From: Clostridium sp. K13
GTDB lineage: Bacteria > Bacillota > Clostridia > Clostridiales > Clostridiaceae
Reading direction: 5' to 3'
DNA length: 64,000 bases
Assembly (NCBI RefSeq): GCF_019734195.1
Contig: NZ_JAASHM010000011.1
Location: forward strand, 1-64,000
Part shown: positions 26,436 to 35,342 of the stretch, piece by piece
Numbering within the stretch: the stretch's first letter is position 1
Layout of the letters: each line of letters starts with the position of its first letter
Position numbers and translations under genes: made by a program
The notes under the pieces: generated by a model
What the model was told of the DNA's origin: nothing
The model's database searches: none
What the model saw: the letters and a program-made list of their open reading frames with translations, nothing else

Positions 26436-27830
26436 ATGAAAAACGTAGTTTTAGTAAAATCACTTTATAGAAACACTGATGAATACTTATCTAAAGAAGT
26501 TACAATTTCAGGATGGATAAGAACTTTAAGAGCTTCTAATGCATTTGGGTTCATAGAAGTAAATGATGGTTCTTTCTTTAAAAATATTCAAATTGTTTTT
26601 GATAACAAATTAGAAAATTTTAAGAATGTTTCTAAATTACCTATTAGTTCATCAATAAAGGTTGTTGGTACTTTAGTTCCAACTCCAGAAGCTAAACAAC
26701 CATTTGAAATTCAAGCTAAAGAAGTTGTTGTTGAAGGAATGTCAGACTCTGACTATCCACTACAAAAGAAAAGACATACTTTTGAATACTTAAGAACAAT
26801 TGCACATTTAAGACCAAGAAGTAATGCTTTCTCTGCAGTATTTAGAGTTCGTTCTGTAGCAGCTTATGCAATCCATAAGTTCTTCCAAGATCAAGGATTT
26901 GTATATACTCATACTCCAATCTTAACAGGAAGTGACTGTGAAGGTGCTGGAGAAATGTTTAAAGTTACAACTTTAGACTTACACAATATTCCACAAACTG
27001 AAGAAGGAAATATTGATTATAAGCAAGACTTCTTTGGTAAAGAAACTAACCTTACAGTTTCAGGACAATTAAATGCAGAAACTTATGCTTTAGCATTTAG
27101 GAATGTTTATACTTTTGGTCCAACTTTCAGAGCTGAAAACTCAAACACAGCTAGACATGCTGCTGAATTCTGGATGGTTGAACCTGAAATAGCTTTTGCT
27201 GATTTACAAGATGATATGGAATTAGCAGAAGACATGTTAAAATATGTAATTAAATACGTTATGGATGAATGTCCAGAAGAAATGCAATTCTTTAATCAAT
27301 TCGTTGAAAAAGGATTATTAGATAAATTAAATCATATAGTTTCTTCTGATTTCGGAAAAGTTACTTATACAGAAGCTGTTGAAATGTTAAAGAACTGTGG
27401 TAAAGATTTTGAATATCCAGTTGAATGGGGAATTGACCTTCAAACTGAACATGAAAGATATTTAACAGAGGAAATATTCAAGAGACCTGTATTCGTTACT
27501 GATTATCCAAAGGATATCAAAGCTTTCTATATGAGATTAAATGATGATGGAAAAACTGTTGCAGCAACTGACTGTTTAGTTCCTGGAATAGGTGAAATCA
27601 TCGGTGGTAGCCAAAGAGAAGAAAGACTTGATGTCTTAAAATCTAGAATGGCTGAATTAGGTCTTAAGGAAGAAGATTACTGGTGGTATTTAGAACTTAG
27701 AAAATACGGAGAAACTAAGCACGCTGGATTCGGTCTTGGATTTGAAAGATTAATAATGTACATTACTGGTATGTCAAATATCAGAGACGTTATACCATTC
27801 CCAAGAACAACTGGTCAATCTGATTTCTAA
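26436..27830 (+). CDS. asnS: Asparaginyl-tRNA synthetase
   Basis: A 464-residue class II synthetase. An OB-fold anticodon-binding domain (residues 1-105, [19 protein letters not shown]) precedes the catalytic core, with motif 2 [20 protein letters not shown] and motif 3 [15 protein letters not shown]; SEFWMxEPE-type features separate AsnRS from AspRS. It charges tRNA-Asn. A strong AGGAGG site lies eight bases before the ATG, only 24 bases after the insertion element. The T-box leader upstream must be read through the element to control it, unless a new promoter exists at the element's end. Confidence 0.97.
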   Translation: MKNVVLVKSLYRNTDEYLSKEVTISGWIRTLRASNAFGFIEVNDGSFFKNIQIVFDNKLENFKNVSKLPISSSIKVVGTLVPTPEAKQPFEIQAKEVVVEGMSDSDYPLQKKRHTFEYLRTIAHLRPRSNAFSAVFRVRSVAAYAIHKFFQDQGFVYTHTPILTGSDCEGAGEMFKVTTLDLHNIPQTEEGNIDYKQDFFGKETNLTVSGQLNAETYALAFRNVYTFGPTFRAENSNTARHAAEFWMVEPEIAFADLQDDMELAEDMLKYVIKYVMDECPEEMQFFNQFVEKGLLDKLNHIVSSDFGKVTYTEAVEMLKNCGKDFEYPVEWGIDLQTEHERYLTEEIFKRPVFVTDYPKDIKAFYMRLNDDGKTVAATDCLVPGIGEIIGGSQREERLDVLKSRMAELGLKEEDYWWYLELRKYGETKHAGFGLGFERLIMYITGMSNIRDVIPFPRTTGQSDF

Positions 27831-27838
27831 TATTTTAA

Positions 27839-27882
27839 TAAAGAGCTGGCACTTATAATAAGTGTTAGCTCTTTATCGTTTT
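27839..27882 (+). terminator. Intrinsic terminator of asnS
   Basis: A stem AAAGAGCT with AGCTCTTT, extended by ACTTA/AAGTG pairing, is followed by ATCGTTTTAT directly after the asnS stop codon. Confidence 0.85.
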
Positions 27883-28004
27883 ATAATCAAAATAAAAATT
27901 AAACTAATTACAAATTTCTTAGTAATTTATATACTACTATATGTTAATAAAAAATATTTTAAAATTTATGTATAGAAACCTAAGCTTTGGTACATAATTA
28001 TAAT

Positions 28005-28077
28005 GTAAATATAAAACCTGTAATACACAGGTTCCCATCCCCCCATTATTAAAAAAGCGCGTAAGCGCTTTTTTTAT
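28005..28077 (+). ncRNA. Candidate small RNA with C-rich linker
   Basis: In the asnS-nrdG gap, a TATAAT (27999-28004) is followed by hairpin AACCTGTAATACACAGGTT, a single-stranded CCCATCCCCCCATTATT, and a strong terminator (AAAGCGC-GTAA-GCGCTTT with T tract). Hairpin, C-rich linker and terminator together resemble Gram-positive C-rich regulatory RNAs. No good -35 is visible, so the start is uncertain. There is no reading frame in it. Confidence 0.4.
28051..28076. terminator. Bidirectional terminator between asnS and nrdG
   Basis: A stem AAAAAAGCGC-GTAA-GCGCTTTTTT works on both strands. It can end nrdG on minus and the small RNA candidate on plus. Confidence 0.9.
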
Positions 28078-28129
28078 TTTCTAAATCCCTATTCCATATA
28101 CTCATTATACATATATACCTTAAATTTTA

Positions 28130-28639
28130 TTACACTTCAATTGTTATTATTTTATTTTTATCTAGACTTTCTTTTATATTAATTAATCTTTGATTTGTAG
28201 ATCCCCTAAATTTTAATCCTTCTTTTTTATTATTTAATTGAAATTTACCATCAACCAAAACATCTATATTATTTATCAATTCTTTTAACTCTTTGTTTTC
28301 CTCCATTCTATCTAATATTTCTTCAAAGGTATATCCTGTATAACACCATATATTTAAACCAGCTTTTTTAAAAGCTTTTGCCATATATACAAAACTTTCA
28401 GCTTGCTCTAATGGATCACCTCCACTAAATGTTACTCCCTTTAACATAGGATTACCTATAGCATCATCAATAAGTTCATCCATATCTTTTAATTCTCCGC
28501 CATTAAAATCATGAGTATCCTTATTAAAACACCCTTCACAATTATGCTTACATCCTTGTGCAAAGTATACTCTTCTCATCCCTGGTCCATTAACAAGACT
28601 TTCATAAGCAATTCCAGCAAGTCTCACATATTTAGACAT
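28130..28639 (-). CDS. nrdG: Anaerobic ribonucleotide reductase activating protein
   Basis: A 169-residue radical SAM enzyme. The cluster motif is Cys30-x3-Cys34-x2-Cys37 (QGCKHNCEGCFN), followed by FSGGDPLEQ, typical of NrdG. It installs the glycyl radical on NrdD. The ATG is preceded by GGAAGTGA. Unlike most genomes it is not adjacent to nrdD; citrate synthase and aconitase genes lie between them on the same strand. Confidence 0.95.
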   Translation of the reverse strand: MSKYVRLAGIAYESLVNGPGMRRVYFAQGCKHNCEGCFNKDTHDFNGGELKDMDELIDDAIGNPMLKGVTFSGGDPLEQAESFVYMAKAFKKAGLNIWCYTGYTFEEILDRMEENKELKELINNIDVLVDGKFQLNNKKEGLKFRGSTNQRLINIKESLDKNKIITIEV

Positions 28640-28706
28640 AAATAAATCACTTCCAAACTTTATATATTAACTATTAATATTCTCAAAACTTTATAATTAA
28701 ATGTAA

Positions 28707-28740
28707 AATAAGCCGTAGATTTTATTTTCTACAGCTTATT
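28707..28740 (-). terminator. Hairpin downstream of the aconitase gene
   Basis: The minus strand reads AATAAGCTGTAGA ... TCTACGGCTTATT, a 12-bp stem with one mismatch, followed by a T-rich run. It lies between the aconitase gene and nrdG and probably limits readthrough into nrdG. Confidence 0.7.
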
Positions 28741-28745
28741 AAAAT

Positions 28746-30668
28746 TTAGTTATTCATTTTTACATAATTAAGCCTTCCCCCAGCTTTAATTACTTCCTTT
28801 TCCTTTATAGTTAAATCTAATTTGACTATATAATGTTCTTTCTTTGTTAAATTGCTTATTAAAACTTCTCCAACTTCTAATACCTCTTGAATATTATTTA
28901 TTTGTATATCATCAAGTAAAGAAATATTATCATAATCTTTTTCATTTTTAAATTCCATTGGAATTATTCCATTGTTAATTAAATTAGCTTTATGAATTCT
29001 AGCAAAAGATTTTGCTATTACTGCTTTTACACCTAAATAAAGTGGTGCTAATGCAGCATGCTCTCTACTTGATCCTTGACCATAATTATTACCTGCAACT
29101 ATAAATCCACCATTATACTCTTTAGCTCTCTTAGGGAACTCTGTATCAATAGTATTAAAACAAAACTCTGATAAGTATGGAATGTTTGATCTAAAAGGTA
29201 ATAATTTTGAGTTTGAAGGCATAATATGATCAGTTGTTATATTATCTTCAACCTTAATTAATACTTTTCCATCAACTTCGCAACCTAACTTTTTATTAAT
29301 TGGGAAGGGTTTTATATTAGGTCCCCTAACAATTTCAACTTTAGCTCCATCTTCTGCCGGTTTAATTATCATTGAATCATCTATAATAAATTCCTTTGGC
29401 ATATCTATATTTAAATCAATCACTTCTTCAGTTGGATCAGTTAACACTCCTGTTATTGCAGATATTGCTGCTGTTTCTGGACTAACAAGATAAACTTTAG
29501 CTGATAAAGTTCCACTTCTTCCATAGAAATTTCTATTGAAGGTTCTTAATGAAACTCCATCAGTTCCTGGTGCTTGACCCATTCCTATACATGGCCCACA
29601 TCCATTTTCTAAAATTCTCGCTCCAGAACTTATTATATCCGCTAAAGCTCCATTTCTAGCTATCATCTCCATAACTTGTCTTGAACCTGGTGCAATAACA
29701 AGACTTACATCTGAATGAACCTTTTTACCCTTTAATATTTTTGCTACCTTCATTAAATCTTCATAAGAAGAATTTGTACAACTACCAATTGCCACTTGAT
29801 CAACCTTAATCTTCCCTATTTCAGCAACTTCCATTACATTATCAGGACTATGAGGCTTTGCAGCTAAAGGTCTAAGCTCATTTAAATTTATAGTTATTTC
29901 TTCATCATAAATTGCATCACTATCAGCTTTTAATTCTTTATAGTCACTTTCTCTTCCTTGTGCCTTAAAGAACTCTAATGTTCTCTCATCACTTGGGAAA
30001 ATAGATGTAGTTGCTCCAAGCTCAGCTCCCATATTTGTAATAGTTGCTCTTTGCGGTACTGAAAGTGTTATTACGCCTTCACCAGCATACTCAAAAACTC
30101 TAGAAACTCCGCCCTTTACAGTTAACTTTCTTAGAACTTCTAAAACAACATCTTTTCCTGTTACCATAGGATTTAATTTTCCTACTAAATTAATTTTACA
30201 TACCTTTGGAGTATTTATATAATATGCTCCACCAGCCATAGCTAATGCTACATCTAATCCACCTGCTCCCATAGCTAGCATTCCTACTCCTCCAGCAGTT
30301 GGAGTATGACTATCAGAACCAATAAGAGTATCTCCTGGAACTGTAAATCTTTCTAAAAACACTTGATGACATACCCCATTACCTGGCTTAGAAAAATAAA
30401 TTCCATACTTTGAAGCAACAGTTTGTATGAACTTATGATCATCTGCATTTTCAAATCCTTGTTGTAACATATTATGATCTATAAATGCTACTGATCTTTT
30501 TGTCTTAACTTTATCTATTCCCATAGCTTCTAATTGAAGATATACCATAGTTCCTGTTGAATCTTGAGTTAAGGTTTGATCTATTCTTAACCCTATAGGC
30601 TTCCCAACTTCTAATACTCCTTCTACTATATGTTTTTTTAATATTTTATAAACTATATTTTCTCCCAT
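28746..30668 (-). CDS. Aconitate hydratase
   Basis: A 640-residue aconitase of the clostridial short type. Signatures are GSDSHTPTAGGVGMLAMGAGG, the cluster cysteines in IGSCTNSSYEDL and NGCGPCIGMG, and the C-terminal swivel domain with NNYGQGSSREHAALAP. It interconverts citrate and isocitrate. It lies 22 bases after the NifV-like synthase gene with a GGGGG ribosome site, forming a pair that could make isocitrate, probably for glutamate synthesis. No isocitrate dehydrogenase gene is next to it. Isopropylmalate isomerase is a less likely alternative because LeuC/LeuD are separate chains. Confidence 0.9.
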   Translation of the reverse strand: MGENIVYKILKKHIVEGVLEVGKPIGLRIDQTLTQDSTGTMVYLQLEAMGIDKVKTKRSVAFIDHNMLQQGFENADDHKFIQTVASKYGIYFSKPGNGVCHQVFLERFTVPGDTLIGSDSHTPTAGGVGMLAMGAGGLDVALAMAGGAYYINTPKVCKINLVGKLNPMVTGKDVVLEVLRKLTVKGGVSRVFEYAGEGVITLSVPQRATITNMGAELGATTSIFPSDERTLEFFKAQGRESDYKELKADSDAIYDEEITINLNELRPLAAKPHSPDNVMEVAEIGKIKVDQVAIGSCTNSSYEDLMKVAKILKGKKVHSDVSLVIAPGSRQVMEMIARNGALADIISSGARILENGCGPCIGMGQAPGTDGVSLRTFNRNFYGRSGTLSAKVYLVSPETAAISAITGVLTDPTEEVIDLNIDMPKEFIIDDSMIIKPAEDGAKVEIVRGPNIKPFPINKKLGCEVDGKVLIKVEDNITTDHIMPSNSKLLPFRSNIPYLSEFCFNTIDTEFPKRAKEYNGGFIVAGNNYGQGSSREHAALAPLYLGVKAVIAKSFARIHKANLINNGIIPMEFKNEKDYDNISLLDDIQINNIQEVLEVGEVLISNLTKKEHYIVKLDLTIKEKEVIKAGGRLNYVKMNN

Positions 30669-30690
30669 TTTTTTGCCCCCTTATAAACTG

Positions 30691-31845
30691 CTATTTATTA
30701 TTAATTTTATATTCCTTATATAATTTAACTAATTCCTTATCAAATAAAGTTCTCTTTAATCTAACAGAAGCAGCTCTAACCATTTCTAATATATCTTTAG
30801 CTTCATCATCAGATAAATGTATATTATACTCTTTAAATTTATTTATTATTCCTGCTTTTCCTGAATGCTTTCCAATAACTATTTGTCTTTGTAATCCAAC
30901 AACATCTGGATCAAAAGCCTCATAATTTTTTGGATCCTTTATTGCACCATCTGCATGAATTCCAGATTCATGTGCAAACATATTATCTCCAACAATAGCC
31001 TTCCAAATAGGAAGCTCTCTTCCTGATGCTTGTGCAACATATTCTGAAATTTCTCTAAACATTTTTGTGTCTACATCAGCTTTATAACCATAAACGTACA
31101 TAAGTGCCATTAGTACCTCTTCTAATGCTGCATTTCCAGCTCTTTCCCCAAGTCCATTTACAGTCACACCAACATGGCTTGCGCCTCCTAATATTCCTGC
31201 AATAGCATTAGCCGTTGCCATTCCAAAATCATTATGAGTATGCATTTCTATATCAAAGCCTGTCCTTTTATATAATTCCTCAATATTGCTTTTTATTACA
31301 AATGGTTCCATTATTCCAACTGTATCACAATATCTAAATCTATCAGCTCCAGCTTTTTTGGCTTCAGTAATAAAATCTACTAAAAATTCCTTATCTGCTC
31401 TAGATGCATCTTCCCCATTTACTGATACATATAAACCATTTTTCTTTGCAAATTCAACCGATTTAATCATATTTTCTAATACCCATTCTCTTGATGTTCT
31501 AAGCTTATGTTTAATATGAATATCTGAAACTGATACTGAAATTGCAACTGCATCCACTCCACAATCTATAGATTGCTCAATATCTTCAATTACAGCTCTA
31601 TTCCAAGCCATGATACTTTTTTTACCGTTATTTCTTTTAACAATCTTCTTAATAGATTCTTTCTCATCTCCACCCATAGCTGGAATTCCAACCTCTAATT
31701 GATCAACCCCAAGTTCACTTAACATATCTGCAATTGTAATTTTTTCCTCATTTGCAAATACAACTCCTGCTGTTTGCTCCCCATCTCTAAGAGTCGTATC
31801 GACTATATATATTTTTTTGTCTCCATTGACATTTGTAATAGCCAT
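30691..31845 (-). CDS. NifV/homocitrate-synthase-like protein, probable Re-citrate synthase
   Basis: A 384-residue enzyme of the HMGL-like/DRE-TIM family: VDTTLRDGEQTAGVVF at the start, EMHTHNDFGMATANAIA for metal binding, and GIHADGAIKDPKNYEAF. Sequence alone fits homocitrate synthase (NifV). No nif genes are present, and the gene sits beside an aconitase gene; the equivalent clostridial gene next to aconitase in C. acetobutylicum is regarded as a Re-citrate synthase. I therefore favour citrate formation from oxaloacetate and acetyl-CoA. A promoter and a terminator-like hairpin in the leader suggest attenuation. Confidence 0.75.
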   Translation of the reverse strand: MAITNVNGDKKIYIVDTTLRDGEQTAGVVFANEEKITIADMLSELGVDQLEVGIPAMGGDEKESIKKIVKRNNGKKSIMAWNRAVIEDIEQSIDCGVDAVAISVSVSDIHIKHKLRTSREWVLENMIKSVEFAKKNGLYVSVNGEDASRADKEFLVDFITEAKKAGADRFRYCDTVGIMEPFVIKSNIEELYKRTGFDIEMHTHNDFGMATANAIAGILGGASHVGVTVNGLGERAGNAALEEVLMALMYVYGYKADVDTKMFREISEYVAQASGRELPIWKAIVGDNMFAHESGIHADGAIKDPKNYEAFDPDVVGLQRQIVIGKHSGKAGIINKFKEYNIHLSDDEAKDILEMVRAASVRLKRTLFDKELVKLYKEYKINNK

Positions 31846-31900
31846 TTTTGTGCCCCCTTTATTTTTATATAGCTTTTAATTTTCTTATAATTTGACTTAT

Positions 31901-31927
31901 AAAAAATAGAGGTAAGTTTGTACCTCT
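31901..31927 (-). terminator. Terminator-like hairpin in the citrate synthase leader
   Basis: On minus, AGAGGTA-CAAACT-TACCTCT is followed by ATTTTTT. It lies about 20 bases after the predicted transcription start and 56 bases before the gene's start codon, so it can only act on its own leader or on readthrough from nrdD. Confidence 0.65.
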
Positions 31928-31953
31928 TTATTTTATATATGTCTTTTTTTACC

Positions 31954-31982
31954 ATGATATCATATCTAATAAAATTTCTCAA
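31954..31982 (-). promoter_or_regulatory. Probable promoter of the citrate synthase-aconitase operon
   Basis: On minus, TTGAGA (31977-31982) and TATCAT (31954-31959) are 17 bases apart. It precedes the leader hairpin. Confidence 0.55.
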
Positions 31983-32157
31983 TAAAAAAAGAAGATTTTT
32001 TTCTAAAAATTGCAAGTTTTTTATTTTTCATTTCATTTTAAAACAGTATCATTAGAGTAATTCTAGTTATAATATGCAAATCTGCAATTATTTTTATAAT
32101 TCCTTCATTTTACTCAATAACCCCCCATAAATATTATCTATGAGGGCTTTATAATAA

Positions 32158-34275
32158 TTATAGTATTTCATAATTATTTTTATAACTTCCTGTATGAGAT
32201 CTTCTATCAATCCTTTCCTCATACTTTCCAGGTCCAAATCTTTCATCAAGACTCAAATATCCTGTTACTCTAGATATTCCTTGTATATTTCTACTATTGC
32301 ATTTTGGACATTTACTCTCATTGCTTAATAAGGTTTCTCCACAATCTCTACAATATCTAATATGAAAATTTATTCCGATATAACTTATATCAGTATTTTT
32401 ATATGCATAATTTATTATATTCATAATAACTTCCTCCGAAGGTGAATCATCAACTTCTATATATGAAATATGTCCTGCATTACATATCTTGTGATAGGGA
32501 GCTTCTATATCAATTTTATTCTTTATTGATATATTATAATTTACAGGAATATGAAAACTATTAGTATAATAATCTTTATCTGTTACACCTTTAATTATTC
32601 CAAATATTTTTTTATCCTGTTTTATAAATTTTCCTGATAATCCCTCTGCTGGGGTTGCATAACAACTCCAATTAAGCTTGGTTTCCTCTACTAATCTATC
32701 TGTATATTCTCTTATAAATCTGATTATTCTTAATCCTAACTCCCTAGCCTCTTGATCTTCCCCATGATGTTTTCCTAATAAAGCATATAACGTCTCTGCT
32801 AAACCAATAAATCCAATTCCCCATGTTCCTTGTTTAAGTATTGGCTCTATTGAATCTTCAGCTTCTAACCCCTCAGCTCCTCTCATAAGTCCCTGACCAG
32901 CTACAAATGGTAAATCTTTAACTTTTAGATTTTTAAGTACATTATATCTATGAAGCAAAGCTTCCTTAGCTAATACTAATCTATCTTTCAATATCTCAAA
33001 AAACTTATCTATATCTTTATTAGCTTCTATTCCTATACGTGGAAGATTAATGGTTATTGGTGCTATATTCCCTCTACCTTTACATCCTGGTTCTCCATTA
33101 ACATTTTTCATTAAATATGTGCGACATCCCATTGTTGCTGGCATATATCCTTTATCATAATATTCCTTATTAAAATCTGCATCTATATTCATGAACGTTG
33201 GGTTCATCCTTTTTGCTGCTACCTTACAAGCAAGTTCATATAGATAATAATAGTGGTCATCTATCTCCCTATTTACGCCTTCTTTTACTCTAAAAATTAT
33301 ATTAGGAAATATAGGTTGCTCTCCCTTTCCTAGCCCTTTTTCATACTCCTTTAAAAACACCTCACATACTAATGCTGCATCATCTGAATATGGTATTCCT
33401 AAGTTTATAGAAGAAAATGGAACTTGAGAGCCTGCACGCGAATGCATAGTATTTAAATTATAGATAATTCCTTGCATAGCTTGATGTACTCGCATTCTTA
33501 ATTTTTCTTCAACTATTTTCTCTAATTTTTCACCTTCAATTCCATAAGAAATTAATTCTTCTCTTATTTCTCTTCTTGTAGGTTCAATAAACTCACCTAA
33601 ATCATTATCAAAATCCGGATGGGATTGTCCTCCAAACATATCATTTTGTGTGGATTGAAGCAATATACATGATAATTCTGCCGCTGTTTCTATACGTTTA
33701 GGTGAATTTATAGTTCCATATCCTGTGTTAAAACCCTTTTTTAGTATTTCTCCTGTAGGTATATGCAGGCAATTTACAGTTAAATTATAAGAGTCAAGAT
33801 CATGAAAATATACTTCCCCTACTTCATGGGCCTTTGCCAAATATTTGGGCATATTGTAAAGATTATGCCATTTGTTAGATTCTGAAGCTATTCTTAATAA
33901 TTTAGAGCTAAAATTATTTCCAACATTTGCATTATCTCTATCCGTTTCTACTCCTATTTTTTTTATTGCCTTCATCAAATCAGATTTAATTTCTCTAATT
34001 CTTGTTCTTTCTCTTCTATATGAAGAATAGGCTCTTTGAATATTCTTATGATTACTATCAACTAAAGCCTTTTCAACTAAATTTTGTACCTCCTCTACAG
34101 ATACCTTTTCCTTTTTCGAAAGTTCAATATACTCAATAACTCTTTGTATACATTCATCTATTTGGTTTTCCTCTAATTTATCACCAATCTCATCACTTGA
34201 TTTTTTTATTGCATTAGCAATTTTATTAGAATCAAACTTTACCTCTCGTCCATCTCGTTTTACTACATATAACAA
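32158..34275 (-). CDS. nrdD: Anaerobic ribonucleoside-triphosphate reductase
   Basis: A 705-residue class III reductase. An ATP-cone domain occupies residues 1-90 (VKRDGREVKFDSNKIANAI), then the catalytic barrel, then a zinc ribbon (Cys642, Cys645, Cys656, Cys659) and the glycyl radical loop RVTGYLS with Gly672. It makes dNTPs without oxygen and needs NrdG, encoded 3.5 kb downstream. The start codon is TTG with a GGAGGCGG site. Two NrdR boxes upstream indicate repression by NrdR, which is not encoded in this window. Confidence 0.97.
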   Translation of the reverse strand: MLYVVKRDGREVKFDSNKIANAIKKSSDEIGDKLEENQIDECIQRVIEYIELSKKEKVSVEEVQNLVEKALVDSNHKNIQRAYSSYRRERTRIREIKSDLMKAIKKIGVETDRDNANVGNNFSSKLLRIASESNKWHNLYNMPKYLAKAHEVGEVYFHDLDSYNLTVNCLHIPTGEILKKGFNTGYGTINSPKRIETAAELSCILLQSTQNDMFGGQSHPDFDNDLGEFIEPTRREIREELISYGIEGEKLEKIVEEKLRMRVHQAMQGIIYNLNTMHSRAGSQVPFSSINLGIPYSDDAALVCEVFLKEYEKGLGKGEQPIFPNIIFRVKEGVNREIDDHYYYLYELACKVAAKRMNPTFMNIDADFNKEYYDKGYMPATMGCRTYLMKNVNGEPGCKGRGNIAPITINLPRIGIEANKDIDKFFEILKDRLVLAKEALLHRYNVLKNLKVKDLPFVAGQGLMRGAEGLEAEDSIEPILKQGTWGIGFIGLAETLYALLGKHHGEDQEARELGLRIIRFIREYTDRLVEETKLNWSCYATPAEGLSGKFIKQDKKIFGIIKGVTDKDYYTNSFHIPVNYNISIKNKIDIEAPYHKICNAGHISYIEVDDSPSEEVIMNIINYAYKNTDISYIGINFHIRYCRDCGETLLSNESKCPKCNSRNIQGISRVTGYLSLDERFGPGKYEERIDRRSHTGSYKNNYEIL

Positions 34276-34298
34276 GATAACCGCCTCCTATTAAATTG

Positions 34299-34312
34299 CA
34301 CTATATATTGTA
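34299..34312 (-). promoter_or_regulatory. NrdR box 1 upstream of nrdD
   Basis: The sequence CACTATATATTGTA matches the palindromic NrdR box ACACWATATATWGTGT in its core. Its centre is 30 bases (about three helical turns) from box 2, the usual tandem spacing. Confidence 0.75.
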
Positions 34313-34328
34313 TTATTTAATGATAATA

Positions 34329-34342
34329 TACAATATATAGTA
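34329..34342 (-). promoter_or_regulatory. NrdR box 2 upstream of nrdD
   Basis: TACAATATATAGTA is the second, inverted match to the NrdR core. Together with box 1 it forms the tandem operator expected for ribonucleotide reductase genes. Confidence 0.75.
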
Positions 34343-34394
34343 TATAATTCTATTTTTACTTTTATACGTGTTTGAAATGTTATACAACAAAATC

Positions 34395-34436
34395 ATTATC
34401 AATAGTGATAACATCATCCTTATCACTATTGATAAT
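34395..34436 (+). promoter_or_regulatory. Perfect inverted repeat over the degV promoter (operator candidate)
   Basis: ATTATCAATAGTGATAA (34395-34411) and its exact reverse complement (34420-34436) are separated by eight bases. Each arm is itself a near-palindrome (TTATCA-N4-TGATAA). The right arm covers the -35 element of the degV promoter, which suggests repressor binding. The PadR regulator encoded in the same operon is one candidate; a Fur- or FNR-type protein is another. Confidence 0.65.
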
Positions 34437-34456
34437 ATTATCCATTATGATATACT
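34429..34456 (+). promoter_or_regulatory. Promoter of degV-padR
   Basis: TTGATA (34429-34434) and TATACT (34451-34456) are 16 bases apart, 38 bases before the degV start. The -35 lies inside the right arm of the inverted repeat. Confidence 0.7.
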
Positions 34457-34493
34457 ATAGATTATAGAATTAATTTATCGGAGGATTTTTTTT

Positions 34494-35339
34494 ATGCAAA
34501 AAATTGCTTTAATAACTGATAGTGCATGCGACCTTGATTTAAATACATTAAAAGAAAATAATATAAATTTATTACCACTTAGAATAATTTACTCTAATGG
34601 TGATTATAGAGATAGAATAGATATTACACCACAAGAAGTATATGATAATTTAGAAAATGAAGTACCTAAAACGTCTCTTCCAAGTGCTCAAGAAACAGAA
34701 GAAATTTTAACTAAATTAGAGACGGAAGGATATACTCACGTAATCTGTATTTCAATTTCTAGTGGGCTTTCTGGTAGCTTTAATGCAATAAGATTAGCTT
34801 TAGAAGACCATCCAAAACTTACTTCTTTTGTTTACGACTCAAAAATACTAGCTTATCCTCAAGGAGAAATAGTTTTAGAAGTTGCTAAGCTTATAAAAGA
34901 AGGTAAAAGTTTCGAAGAAATAGTTCAAGAAATACCAGAAATAAGAAAAAGAGTTATTGGATACTTTACTATTAATACATTAGAATACTTAAAAAAAGGC
35001 GGTAGAATTGGTAGACTTGCTGGAACTGTTGGTGAGTTACTTAATCTTAAACCTATAATAACTACTAATGAAGATGGTGTATATTATAATGTTGCTAAAG
35101 TAAGAGGAAGAAAACAGTCGTTATCTAAAATGACAGAATTATTAAAAGGATATTTAGATAAGAGTAAATGTGAAATTGCTGTTTTACATGCTGGTTGTGA
35201 AGATGAGGCTATTAAATATATGAATTCACTTAAGGATCTACCAAATGTAGAATCTATAAAAATTGCAGAAATTAGTCCTGCTCTTGGTATTCATGGAGGT
35301 CCTGGACTAATAGGCTTCTCTGTAAAAATGGTTAAATAA
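34494..35339 (+). CDS. DegV-family fatty-acid-binding protein
   Basis: A 281-residue protein with the DegV/FakB signature: IALITDSACDLD at the start, TSLPSAQE, ISISSGLSGSFNAIRLA and the lipid-pocket region LKKGGRIGRLAGTVGELLNLKPI, ending HGGPGLIG. Relatives (FakB) bind a fatty acid and present it to the kinase FakA. Several FakB paralogues with different acyl preference are usual. A strong GGAGG site precedes the ATG. It is followed three bases later by a PadR regulator, suggesting control by an effector linked to lipid status. Confidence 0.88.
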   Translation: MQKIALITDSACDLDLNTLKENNINLLPLRIIYSNGDYRDRIDITPQEVYDNLENEVPKTSLPSAQETEEILTKLETEGYTHVICISISSGLSGSFNAIRLALEDHPKLTSFVYDSKILAYPQGEIVLEVAKLIKEGKSFEEIVQEIPEIRKRVIGYFTINTLEYLKKGGRIGRLAGTVGELLNLKPIITTNEDGVYYNVAKVRGRKQSLSKMTELLKGYLDKSKCEIAVLHAGCEDEAIKYMNSLKDLPNVESIKIAEISPALGIHGGPGLIGFSVKMVK

Positions 35340-35342
35340 CCT

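Larger units (their letters stand above)
31846..32157. other. nrdD-citrate synthase intergenic region
   Basis: This 312-bp gap contains a promoter and leader terminator for the citrate synthase gene (31901-31982) and a weak hairpin after nrdD (32128-32150, CCCTCATAG with TTATGGGGG on minus). Nothing else is recognised. Confidence 0.6.

Noticed and set aside
31803..32015. Open frame on minus overlapping the citrate synthase start
   Set aside because: It spans the promoter and leader hairpin and overlaps the real start in another frame; product is low-complexity.
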